Below, piece after piece: positions 53,890-61,678 of a stretch of 64,000 bases of DNA. Made by a program: the position numbers and the translations under genes. The stretch covers positions 40,796-104,795 of the forward strand of contig NZ_FOQV01000005.1 of NCBI RefSeq assembly GCF_900113835.1, in the 5' to 3' direction. The stretch's first letter is position 1; each line of letters opens with the position of its first letter. The notes below the pieces were generated by a model. That model ran no database searches. It saw only the letters and a list, made by a program, of their open reading frames with translations, and was not told where the DNA came from. The DNA is from Allobosea sp. OK403. GTDB lineage: Bacteria; Pseudomonadota; Alphaproteobacteria; Rhizobiales; Beijerinckiaceae.

Positions 53890-54435
53890 TCAGGCGGGGC
53901 GCTCGGCCTGCGCCTTGAGGCTGGCGAGGCCGGCCTCAAAATCGCCGCCGACCATCCGGTCCATGTTGAAGAAGACATGGATGATCTTGGCGAAGAACGG
54001 GGCCGGCCCCGTCATCGTCCAGGTCACATTGGTCGTCGTTCCCTGCAGCTGCAGCGCGAAGACGGCGGCGTTATGGGCCTCGAAAGGCTTGATGAAGTCG
54101 AGCTTGAGCCCGACCTTGCTTGACGGTTCGGCCGTGACGATCTCCATGCTGCCTTCGCCGACATTCTTGTCGCCGGCCCAGGCATAGATCGCCCCCTTGC
54201 CGGTCTCGGCCCCGCTGAAGCTGCGCTTCAGGTTGGGGTCCTTCTTCTCCCAAGGCGACCAGGCGCCCCAGGCCCTGAAATCCGCGATCAGCGGGTAGAT
54301 GCGCTCGGGCGGCGCATTGATGGCGATGGCGCGCTGGACCTGGAAACTGTCGGGCTTCATTGCGGCGAGGATCAGCACCACGACGATGCCGGTGGCGAGG
54401 AGCGCCAGCAGGCTGAGAAGAACGGTCTTGAGCAT
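53890..54435 (-). CDS. SRPBCC (START-like) family protein with N-terminal membrane anchor
   Basis: A 181-residue protein: one hydrophobic segment (about 4-25), then a polyketide-cyclase/START-like domain (about 32-175) beginning FQVQRAIAINAPPERIYPLI and including WSPWEKKDPN. Such domains bind hydrophobic ligands. It lies between the ArsR gene and the DUF1579 gene on the same strand, and ArsR-type regulators beside SRPBCC genes are common. No ligand can be named. Confidence 0.86.
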   Translation of the reverse strand: MLKTVLLSLLALLATGIVVVLILAAMKPDSFQVQRAIAINAPPERIYPLIADFRAWGAWSPWEKKDPNLKRSFSGAETGKGAIYAWAGDKNVGEGSMEIVTAEPSSKVGLKLDFIKPFEAHNAAVFALQLQGTTTNVTWTMTGPAPFFAKIIHVFFNMDRMVGGDFEAGLASLKAQAERPA

Positions 54436-54475
54436 GGGTTTTCCTCGTTTGACGCCGCCACGCGGCTCTTGTGCT

Positions 54476-54532
54476 TTGTTTCAACGCGTTTTCTTGACGC
54501 GAACCGATGTCCGCTTCGTTCGGAACCGCGTT
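54476..54532. repeat. Partial type C palindrome
   Basis: TTGTTTCAACGCGTTTTCTTGACGCGAACCG and CGCTTCGTTCGGAACCGCGT, an eroded copy of the type C module between the ArsR and SRPBCC genes. Confidence 0.65.
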
Positions 54533-54878
54533 ACGGTTGACCGTCCTCGACCGGTGCTGCCTGGATCTCGCGCAGCACCTCCTCCAATCGTCCCAGGCTC
54601 TGGTCCCAAAAACGGCTGTAGTGTTCCAGCCACTCGGAGACCTCGCGCAGCGGGCCGGGATCGAGCCGGCAGGGCCGCCATTGCGCCTCGCGGCCACGCG
54701 TGATCAGCCCGGCCCGCTCCAGCACCTTGAGATGCTTGGACACGGCCGGCAGGCTCATCGCGAAGGGCTGGGCCAGCTCCGTCACCGAGGTCTCGCCCAG
54801 CGACAGCCGCGCCAGGATGGCGCGCCGCGTCGGGTCGGCAAGGGCGGACAGGGTGAGGCTGAGCGGGTCGCTCGACAT
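54531..54878 (-). CDS. ArsR family transcriptional regulator
   Basis: A 115-residue winged-helix repressor. The helix-turn-helix includes SVTELAQPFAMSLPAVSKHLK (positions about 31-51) and the wing RGREAQWRPCRLD. There is no CxC metal-binding motif; this belongs to the metal-independent ArsR group that accompanies SRPBCC genes. A perfect 12-bp palindrome AGTTAATTAACT lies 16-27 bp before its ATG and is the likely operator. It heads the ArsR-SRPBCC-DUF1579-VOC cluster. Confidence 0.93.
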   Translation of the reverse strand: MSSDPLSLTLSALADPTRRAILARLSLGETSVTELAQPFAMSLPAVSKHLKVLERAGLITRGREAQWRPCRLDPGPLREVSEWLEHYSRFWDQSLGRLEEVLREIQAAPVEDGQP

Positions 54879-54893
54879 TGAATTAAACCGATG

Positions 54894-54905
54894 AGTTAAT
54901 TAACT
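54894..54905. promoter_or_regulatory. ArsR operator candidate
   Basis: Perfect 12-bp palindrome AGTTAATTAACT directly upstream of the ArsR gene, in an otherwise GC-rich context. Its position would block RNA polymerase or initiation. Confidence 0.5.
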
Positions 54906-55012
54906 TGATGGTTCAGTAAAGCCGCACCGCTTCGCTGTCAAGCGGGCAGCGCCAGACCCCAACTGGCCTGTATCGGACCCATCCCTGTTGTCAGCAGGGC
55001 AGCGGCGCAGTC

Positions 55013-55137
55013 AGAGCAGGATGCGAAAAAGTGGGCACCGGTTTTTCGCATTGATCCTGCTCTCACTTTTAGATGAGAGACGGATTCAGATGTCAGATGG
55101 GATCACTTCGTGTTTCCATCTGACATCATCCGGCTCT
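55013..55137. repeat. Dispersed palindromic repeat, type A
   Basis: AGAGCAGGATGCGAAAAAGTGG...ATCCTGCTCT followed by CAGATGGGATCAC / GTTTCCATCTG and ending CATCCGGCTCT. It lies upstream of amn and creates a spurious upstream extension of that reading frame. Confidence 0.85.
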
Positions 55138-55170
55138 AAAGCTCGACCGAACGAGAGGTACGTTCGCCCC

Positions 55171-56625
55171 ATGACATTCGAGACCGCCGCTACGCCAGAC
55201 GCCGCCGTCGACCGGCTGGAGCTGCTCTATGCGGACGCGAAGGCGGCGTTGCGCGGCGACCTGCAGCGTTTCTTCGATACGGGCGAGGCGCCGACGGCCG
55301 AGGAGCGCGCGCGCTATCGCTATCCGCTGCTGCGCGTCACCTATGAGCCCTCGAAGCTGCCGGCAGCGACACGGCGCGGCTTCGCCAAATTCGCAGCACC
55401 GGGCATCTATTCGACCACGGTGACGCAGCCGGCCGAATTCCGCGCCTATCTGCTCGACCAATTGCAGCCGCTCGTCGAGGAATATGGCGCGACGATCGAG
55501 ACCGGCGTGAGCCATCAGGAGATTCCCTACCCCTATGCGCTCGAAGGCGGCGATGAGCTCGGGCGCGGCAAGGTCACGGCCGCCGAGCTCGCCCGGCATT
55601 TCCCGACGCCGCTGCTCTCGCTGGTCGGCGACGAGATCGCCGACGGCACCTTCGACATCGTCGAGGGCGAGCCGCGCCCGCTCTCGTTGTTCGATGCGGT
55701 GCGGGTCGACTACTCGCTGCGGCGGCTCGTGCACTACACCGGCACCGACTGGCGCGCCGTGCAGCCCTGGGTGCTGCTGACCAACTACCACCGCTATGTC
55801 GACCAGTTCGTGCGGCTGGCGCTGGCCGAGATCGAAGCCGGCACGGCCGAGGCTCTGGTGACGCCGGGCGGTGTCCGGATCGAGCGAGACGGCATCGACG
55901 TTTCGGCAGCCGAGCGGGTGATGTCGGCGCCCTGGCATCGCTTCCAGATGCCGGCCTATCATTTGATCCGCAGCAAGGGCGACGGCGTGACGCTGGTCAA
56001 TATCGGCGTCGGCCCTTCCAATGCCAAGAACATCACCGACCACCTCGCGGTGCTCCGGCCCAATTGCTGGCTGATGGTCGGCCATTGCGGCGGCCTGCGC
56101 CAGACGCAGATCATCGGCGACTATGTCCTGGCCCATGCCTATCTTCGGCAGGACGGCATCCTGGACGAGCTGGTGCCGCCCGACATCCCGATCCCGGCGC
56201 TCGCCGAGGTCCAGGTCGCCCTGCAGCAGGCTGCGGCCGAAGTGACGGGCGAGCGCGGCGACCGCTTGAAGAACCGTCTGCGCACCGGCACCGTCGTGAC
56301 GCAGGACGACCGCAACTGGGAACTGCGCTGGACCAAGGAGCGCCGCCGCATCAACCTCTCGCGCGCTATCGCGGTCGACATGGAATCGGGCACGATCGCA
56401 GCGCAAGGCTATCGCCTGCGCGTGCCCTACGGCACCTTGCTCTGCGTCTCCGACAAGCCTCTGCATGGCGAGATAAAATTGCCCGGCGCGGCGAATGCCT
56501 TCTATGAGCGCGCCGTCGGCGAGCATCTCAAGATCGGGCTTGCCGCGCTGGAGAAGCTCAAGGAAGCGGGCTCGACCATTCACTCGCGCAAGCTCAGGAG
56601 CTTCGACGAGCCGCCGTTCAGGTGA
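55171..56625 (+). CDS. amn: AMP nucleosidase
   Basis: A 484-residue AMP nucleosidase, which hydrolyses AMP to adenine and ribose 5-phosphate. The N-terminal regulatory domain is followed by a nucleoside-phosphorylase-like catalytic domain (from about 260) with VNIGVGPSNAKNITDHLAVL, MVGHCGGLRQ, the catalytic-type AVDMESGTIAAQGYR and CVSDKPLHGEIKLPG. ATG 55171 is the family start; the frame continues upstream through the repeat only by chance. It is monocistronic and followed by several hairpins. Confidence 0.95.
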   Translation: MTFETAATPDAAVDRLELLYADAKAALRGDLQRFFDTGEAPTAEERARYRYPLLRVTYEPSKLPAATRRGFAKFAAPGIYSTTVTQPAEFRAYLLDQLQPLVEEYGATIETGVSHQEIPYPYALEGGDELGRGKVTAAELARHFPTPLLSLVGDEIADGTFDIVEGEPRPLSLFDAVRVDYSLRRLVHYTGTDWRAVQPWVLLTNYHRYVDQFVRLALAEIEAGTAEALVTPGGVRIERDGIDVSAAERVMSAPWHRFQMPAYHLIRSKGDGVTLVNIGVGPSNAKNITDHLAVLRPNCWLMVGHCGGLRQTQIIGDYVLAHAYLRQDGILDELVPPDIPIPALAEVQVALQQAAAEVTGERGDRLKNRLRTGTVVTQDDRNWELRWTKERRRINLSRAIAVDMESGTIAAQGYRLRVPYGTLLCVSDKPLHGEIKLPGAANAFYERAVGEHLKIGLAALEKLKEAGSTIHSRKLRSFDEPPFR

Positions 56626-56663
56626 GGTATGGAAACGCGGGGAACCCCTCTCCTGCATCGAAC

Positions 56664-56715
56664 TCGGGTCTACCCGACTTCGACACCTTGAGTGCTGATC
56701 TCGGGCCTGCCCGAG
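56664..56715. terminator. Two hairpins downstream of amn
   Basis: TCGGGT-ct-ACCCGA at 56664-56677 and CTCGGG-cctg-CCCGAG at 56700-56715. There is no T-run, so these are structural elements or weak terminators of amn. Confidence 0.4.
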
Positions 56716-56728
56716 TTCAGTGAAAAGA

Positions 56729-56769
56729 GCCGAGCCGCCCCACGCAACGGGGAAAGGCGGCAACTCGGC
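56729..56769. other. Long nested hairpin downstream of amn
   Basis: GCCGAG-CCGCC-CCC pairs in order with GGGG-GGCGG-CTCGGC around a short loop ACGCAAC; AAA and CAA bulges interrupt the right arm. It could be part of a structured RNA or a mobile-element end. Confidence 0.45.
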
Positions 56770-57371
56770 GCCACGCCACGAAGGGGCGCATACGAAGCGT
56801 GACCCGATATGATGAACGACAAGCGAATGTCGTCAAGGCTCGCCGCCTCGACAAATAGCCCGGCCCGCGGCAGCGAGACAGACTGCGTTCAAGCCGCTTT
56901 CGATTATCGGTACCTGTCGTTCCACCTCGGCCCCGCCGCTCCGCCACCCATCTGCATCGTCTCAGCTTGAGCGTGTCTCTAGATCAACGCAGCTCTTTGC
57001 GCCCGCCGGCAGTTAACGCGACAACACCTGTCCATCGCGGTTGGAGAAGTCATTCCGATTCAGGTCATCGATGCTCTTGCTGAACACTCACGCGCGATAA
57101 GTGCGCTGCGGTGCAGTCATCGAAAGATAGTGTGCCAGACCAACGCCATCCTTCCCCAGAGAAGGAACGATATCGTGCCTCCCCGAATAAATCCCCGCCC
57201 AAAAACCATCGTTGTCGTCTCCCTCAGACAGAAGCCAACCGTAGTTCCGGTGATCTACCGGAGGAGATCCTGGTGTCTCCTGGGAAATTCCGCTCCTTTT
57301 TTGAGTTCGCCATGCAATAACCCTTCAGTTAGCCGCTAAGCATAGCGAAGAGCCTGCGTCGCTCGTTGTCC

Positions 57372-57732
57372 TCAGCCGGCCGATCCTGTGTGACGCTTCA
57401 CAATAGCACAAGCGCCGGTACAAGCACCCGCATTGGCTTCGGCATTCACGGCTGGCGTTCCGTCGATGGTCACGGCCAATAGCGGGGTCGGAGGCAGCCT
57501 GTCCGCTATGGACGAAGGCGCTCGGGAGATAGGCCAGAACGGCCGAGACGCGTTCGGGAAAAGTCGAGCCCAGCCGCAGCGCGATGGCCACGAAGTCGTT
57601 CAGCGGAAGCAGGGTGCCGCGCAGCCAATCGAGGCCACGCGCGAAGTATTCTAGCGGCGTGTTCGACATGTACTTCGGCAAACTCGGCGCGCCGAAATAG
57701 CCGAGGGCGAATGCCGCAACGCCACGCGAGGC
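57372..57732 (-). pseudogene. Probable frame-disrupted gene relic
   Basis: From 57732 the minus strand encodes a plausible sequence (GYFGAPS, then TPLEYFARGLDWLRGTLLPL and ERVSAVLAYLPSAF) without a good start. Near 57500-57475 coding character passes to another frame, which reads LLAVTIDGTPAVNAEANAG and then ACTGACAIVKRHTG before TGA at 57372-57374. One frameshift would join them. I do not recognise the parent family. Confidence 0.28.
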
Positions 57733-57773
57733 TCAGAGCCTGCTTCGAAACTGAGTAGGGCTCGGCATTGCGT

Positions 57774-58418
57774 TTAAAAAACCCGATGCTTCAGATAAGC
57801 CTCAAGCGGATCCACTCCGGCACGGATGGCTTTGACCATCTCGCCCTCGGTTTCCATCTTCTGCTCGGCTGCTGCCACAACGGCTTCAACGGCAGCGCCC
57901 GGGACGAGAATGATGCCATCCCTGTCCGCGAGGACGTAGTCGTCCGGCTGGACCATTTCGTTGCCGACCGCGATCGGTTCCTCATAGCTTTCGACGCGCC
58001 AGGCGGAAACGATATCGATCGGCGTCGCGTAACGCGCGAATACGGGGAAGCGTTCCTTGGCGATCGCGTCGATATCGCGGCAGCCGCCATCGGCGATATA
58101 GCCGCGCGCACCTTTGATCTTGAGAGCTTCCGCAGACAGGCCGCCGAACAGCGCCCGCCGATCGTCCTGCGGTTGAACGATGACCACGCGGCCCTGCGGC
58201 ACACGCGATAGCAGCGTCGCCCATTCGAGCAGCGAATTGTGCTTGTCTAGCGTGGGGTCGGGCCGGCCGCGCACCGTGAAGACCGGCCCCGCACAGCGCA
58301 TCCATGGCTCCAGCCCGATGATGGTGCGCGGCAGGACCCGTAGCGGCAGGCCTAGATCCTTCATCACGTCGTGAACGACCGAGGAATGGCAGGCGTCGAG
58401 TCGATCGGCGAAATTCAT
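57774..58418 (-). CDS. RraA-like / 4-hydroxy-4-methyl-2-oxoglutarate aldolase family protein
   Basis: A 214-residue member of the RraA/HMG-aldolase (formerly dimethylmenaquinone methyltransferase-like) family. The core signature GARGYIADGGCRDIDAI (about 103-119) supplies the Arg and Asp that bind substrate and metal in class II HMG/CHA aldolases, after LFGGLSAEALK. Enzymes of this fold cleave 4-hydroxy-2-oxoacids to pyruvate or decarboxylate oxaloacetate. As the last gene of the transporter operon it may perform the final cleavage. A GGACC ribosome site precedes ATG 58418. A stable hairpin separates it from the binding-protein gene. Confidence 0.85.
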   Translation of the reverse strand: MNFADRLDACHSSVVHDVMKDLGLPLRVLPRTIIGLEPWMRCAGPVFTVRGRPDPTLDKHNSLLEWATLLSRVPQGRVVIVQPQDDRRALFGGLSAEALKIKGARGYIADGGCRDIDAIAKERFPVFARYATPIDIVSAWRVESYEEPIAVGNEMVQPDDYVLADRDGIILVPGAAVEAVVAAAEQKMETEGEMVKAIRAGVDPLEAYLKHRVF

Positions 58419-58536
58419 AAGCAGGTCCTTTCACGCTGGATGCGCGAGGGTGAAATGATACGTTCGGTGAGTGCATCTCGACACGCTTGCAGAAGCGCCC
58501 TGTCCGGCCGCCGCCGTGCTTCAGTCTCGATGAGAG

Positions 58537-58566
58537 GCGCGAGCTCCCGGATACGGGAGCTCGCGC
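58537..58566. promoter_or_regulatory. Intercistronic hairpin after the binding-protein gene
   Basis: A perfect 13-bp stem (GCGCGAGCTCCCG / CGGGAGCTCGCGC) with loop GATA, 6 bp after the binding-protein stop. No T-run follows on either strand, so it resembles the mRNA-stabilising hairpins that raise binding-protein levels in ABC operons. Confidence 0.75.
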
Positions 58567-58572
58567 AGGTTT

Positions 58573-59850
58573 CTATTTCGCCTTGGCGATGGTTTCGATC
58601 TGTTCCTGGGCCCAGGCGACGGCACTTTCAGGACTCGTACGGTCGACGAGCATCTTCTGCACCGACTGGGTGACCACCTTGGCCTGGAACACGGCCGCGG
58701 AGGCGGCGGAGGCCTCGCCTGCATGACCGTCGACGAGCCCGTTCCGTGCGAGGTCGTCGAACGCGGCAAAGGCCGGCGTCTTGGCGAACAGCGGCATCGA
58801 CTTCGTCAGCGCCGGATAGATCGGCACCCAGCGCCCGCCGGTGATGTCGATGAGCGGCTCGTAGTTCTTGACCTCGAAGAAATAGTCGAGCCAGGCCTTG
58901 GCGTCGCTCTTCCGCTTGCTGTCCTTGTTGATCAGCCAGGAGAAGGAGCTGAGGATCGAGGCGGAACGGCCTTTCTCGCCCGGCCCCTTCGGAATCGAGA
59001 CCATTTCGCTGTCCGCGAGCAGTTTCGGATCATTCTGCTGCATCCAGGAATAGACGCTCGGCGGGTTCATGATGATCGCGCTGCGCCCCGTCTGGTAGGC
59101 GGTGTTGTTGCCCGCATCGTCCCAGGTCAGCGCCGACTTCGGAATCAGCCCCTTCGCGTACATGTCCGCGAGATATTTATAGGCCGCGACGGTCTCCGGC
59201 GAGCTCCACGTCACCGTCTTGTTGTCCTGCGAAAACATGGCGCCGCCATACGACCAGACGAGCATACGCAATTGCATTTCGGCGTCAGTGGCGTTCGACA
59301 ACGTGATGCCGAGGCCGGAGACTTGCGGATTGGCCTTGACGATCGCGGCCATGGCGGTGCGGACATCGTCCCATGTCTTCGGGATGCCGAGACCGACCGC
59401 CTTGAGCAGATCGGTGCGCACGAACATCGGGAAGAGATCGACCTCGACCGGCGCGGCATGGGCCTGCCCCTTGTACATGGCCTGCGGCATCACGCGCTCG
59501 TAAATGCCGCCGGGCTGGCTGCGCATCTTCGCCACGACCTCGTCGAGCGGCTCGGTGAGGCCGAGCGAGGCATAGTAGAGCGCCTGCTGCCCGGCCTGCA
59601 TGAACACGTCGGGCGCCGCCTTGCCCTCGAAGGCCGCAGCCAGGCGCTCGTTGATTACGTTGGCCGGGACGACCACGTATTCGACGCTCAGTCCTCGCGC
59701 AGCGCCGAAATCCTTGGCCATCTTGGCCAGGTGCTGATCAGCCTTCGGATTGAAGGCCTGCAGGCCCCAGATCGTCAGGTCCGCAGCCAGGACAGGCCCT
59801 GCCAGCAGCACCCCCGCCAGTGACAGAACCGTGGTGAAAAACCGTCTCAT
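58573..59850 (-). CDS. ABC transporter substrate-binding protein (sugar type, family 1)
   Basis: A 425-residue periplasmic binding protein with a signal peptide (MRRFFTTVLSLAGVLLAGPVLA, split after Ala near 22), then a type II SBP fold: DLTIWGLQAFNP, the AAFEGKAAPDVFMQAGQQ block and PVEVDLFPMFVRTDLLKAVG. It resembles carbohydrate-type (MalE/UgpB) binders. The mature protein delivers substrate to the two permeases encoded just upstream. GGGAGGA precedes ATG 59850. The ligand is not known; the operon enzymes point to a phosphorylatable sugar, polyol or sugar acid. Confidence 0.9.
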   Translation of the reverse strand: MRRFFTTVLSLAGVLLAGPVLAADLTIWGLQAFNPKADQHLAKMAKDFGAARGLSVEYVVVPANVINERLAAAFEGKAAPDVFMQAGQQALYYASLGLTEPLDEVVAKMRSQPGGIYERVMPQAMYKGQAHAAPVEVDLFPMFVRTDLLKAVGLGIPKTWDDVRTAMAAIVKANPQVSGLGITLSNATDAEMQLRMLVWSYGGAMFSQDNKTVTWSSPETVAAYKYLADMYAKGLIPKSALTWDDAGNNTAYQTGRSAIIMNPPSVYSWMQQNDPKLLADSEMVSIPKGPGEKGRSASILSSFSWLINKDSKRKSDAKAWLDYFFEVKNYEPLIDITGGRWVPIYPALTKSMPLFAKTPAFAAFDDLARNGLVDGHAGEASAASAAVFQAKVVTQSVQKMLVDRTSPESAVAWAQEQIETIAKAK

Positions 59851-59889
59851 GGCATCCTCCCTTTGTTTGTATTGATGTGCTGCCCTGGC

Positions 59890-60729
59890 TCAGCCCTTGA
59901 CGCTGCCGGCAGACAGGCCTTCGACGATATGGCGCTGGGCAACGACGTAGATGATGAAGATCGGGACGATGGCGATGACGGAGCTCGCCATCAGTTGGCC
60001 CCAGATGAACGTATCGCCCATCGTCAGACCGGTGAGGCCCGCCGTGAACGTCTTGGTGTTGGGCGAGTAGACGAAGACGAGCGCGTAGAGGAACTCGTTC
60101 CAGGCATGCGTGAACGCAAATAGCGCTACGACCGCGACACCCGGAGCCGCCACGGGAATGATGACCTTGAGCAGAATTTGCGTACGGGTTGCGCCGTCGA
60201 TTTGCGCAGCTTCGTCAAGATCGCGCGGGATGGTCCGGAAATAACCGATAAGCATCCAGGTGCAGAACGGGACGGTGAACGTCAGGTAGGCGAGGACGAG
60301 ACCGAAGCGCGTGTCGATCAGCCCGAGGTTCTGCAGCACGATGAACAGCGGGATGAACATCAGGGATGGCGGTAGCAGATAGGCGGTGACGATCGCGCGT
60401 GACACGAGCGATCTGCCTTTGAATTGCATCCGGGCGATCGGATAGGCGGCCAGCGCTCCGACGATGGCCGAGATCGCGGTGACCCCGATCGCCACAACGA
60501 AACTGTTCAGCACGAACCGCGGAAACTCGGACTCCAGCGCGGTCCAGTAGTTTGACAGGGTCGGCGCTTTAGGCACGAAAGTTGGCGGCAGTGCGTAGAT
60601 CTCGCGCGACGTCTTGAGCGACGTGACGATGATCCAATAGATTGGCCCCAGGGCCCAGAACAGCGCCAGACAGAGGCCGCCATAGGTCGCTATCCGCCGG
60701 GCGACCGCCGCACTCTTGCCTTCAACCAT
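59890..60729 (-). CDS. ABC transporter permease (MalG-like)
   Basis: A 279-residue inner-membrane permease with six hydrophobic segments. The EAA loop is visible as DLDEAAQIDGATRTQILLKVIIP (read as EAAQIDGATRTQIL, about residues 186-199), which contacts the ATPase. This is the typical carbohydrate uptake CUT1 type. ATG 60729 is preferred because AGGAG lies 8 bases upstream; a GTG at 60738 is in frame. It follows the other permease by 15 bp and precedes the binding-protein gene by 39 bp. Confidence 0.92.
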   Translation of the reverse strand: MVEGKSAAVARRIATYGGLCLALFWALGPIYWIIVTSLKTSREIYALPPTFVPKAPTLSNYWTALESEFPRFVLNSFVVAIGVTAISAIVGALAAYPIARMQFKGRSLVSRAIVTAYLLPPSLMFIPLFIVLQNLGLIDTRFGLVLAYLTFTVPFCTWMLIGYFRTIPRDLDEAAQIDGATRTQILLKVIIPVAAPGVAVVALFAFTHAWNEFLYALVFVYSPNTKTFTAGLTGLTMGDTFIWGQLMASSVIAIVPIFIIYVVAQRHIVEGLSAGSVKG

Positions 60730-60744
60730 GGTGGGCACTCCTTC

Positions 60745-61674
60745 TCAGCGCGCCTGCGATTGCAGCATTCGCCGCGTCAAGAGAACGATCAGCACGAGGA
60801 ACACCGGCATCACGGACACCAGCACGGCAGAGCCGAGGCCGAGTTTGCTTTGTGTGACGCCGTATTCGTAGGCGAGCGTCGGCAGGATATGCGTGCGCAT
60901 CGCCGGGCCGCCGCCGGTCAAGATGAAAACCATGTGGAACGAGTTGAAGGTCCAGATCGCCGACAGCATGACGGTCACCGAGATCACTTCGCGCATCTGC
61001 GGCAACGTCACGGACCAGAACCGCCGGAAAACCGACGCGCCGTCGATCGCTGCAGCCTCGTTGAGCTCAGACGGAATGGCGGTCAGCGCAGCCAGGAACA
61101 TCATGGTGAAGAACGGCAGCCCATGCCAAACCATCGCAAGACCGATGCTGACCATGGCCAGTTGCGGATCCGACAACCAGTAGACCTGCTGATCGACTAG
61201 GCCGAGCGCCATCAGGATGGCGCTGAGCACGCCGGCTTGCTCGTCGAATATCCATTTCCAGCTCAGGCCGGCGATGAGACCGGGAACCGCCCATGGCAGA
61301 AAGACAAGCGACCGCATCAGGCCGCGTAGGGGCATCGGTTGCGACAGCAGGACCGCGCTCGCCAGCCCAAGCACCAGCTTGATCGATACGACGCAGACGG
61401 TCAGAACGAGAGAGTTCCATGCCGCGACCGCAAAATGCGGATCGCTCACGAGACTGATGAAGTTGGCGAGGCCGACAAACTCGCCCGGCTTAGCTACCGC
61501 CTTGTTCGTGAAGGCCGTGGCGACGCCGTCGGCGAAGGGAAAGGCAATCAATGCCGCGAAGATCGCGGCGGCCGGAGCCAGAAAGATATAAGCCGCGATC
61601 CAGTCGCGCTGTTTCGGATCGCCGCTCGCGGACGTCGCGTTCGCAGCCGCCGGGAGGTGTGAGCCGGTCGCCAT
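60745..61674 (-). CDS. ABC transporter permease (MalF/UgpA-like)
   Basis: A 309-residue permease with six membrane segments, the first about 25-45. The EAA motif reads ELNEAAAIDGASVFRRFW (about 207-224). CUT1-type partner of the downstream permease. ATG 61674 (MATGSHLPAAANATS) is chosen because the longer frame to 61824 overlaps the enolase-like gene and is not family-like. It begins 4 bp beyond the enolase-like stop codon, so the two are translationally close. No ATP-binding subunit gene is seen in the visible operon. Confidence 0.92.
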   Translation of the reverse strand: MATGSHLPAAANATSASGDPKQRDWIAAYIFLAPAAAIFAALIAFPFADGVATAFTNKAVAKPGEFVGLANFISLVSDPHFAVAAWNSLVLTVCVVSIKLVLGLASAVLLSQPMPLRGLMRSLVFLPWAVPGLIAGLSWKWIFDEQAGVLSAILMALGLVDQQVYWLSDPQLAMVSIGLAMVWHGLPFFTMMFLAALTAIPSELNEAAAIDGASVFRRFWSVTLPQMREVISVTVMLSAIWTFNSFHMVFILTGGGPAMRTHILPTLAYEYGVTQSKLGLGSAVLVSVMPVFLVLIVLLTRRMLQSQAR

Positions 61675-61678
61675 CGCT

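Larger units (their letters stand above)
56626..57773. other. Gene-poor junction between core region and accessory operon
   Basis: About 1.15 kb without a convincing gene. The left part holds three hairpins (56664-56769). Short open frames (for example plus strand 57111-57320, minus strand 56717-56947) have no ribosome site or recognisable motif. The right part contains a probable gene relic (57372-57732). No terminal repeats or transposase motif was recognised. Confidence 0.7.

Noticed and set aside
56717..57320. Short frames (76, 69 and 69 codons) in the junction region
   Set aside because: They lack ribosome sites, conserved motifs and agreement between frames; retained only as part of the junction description.
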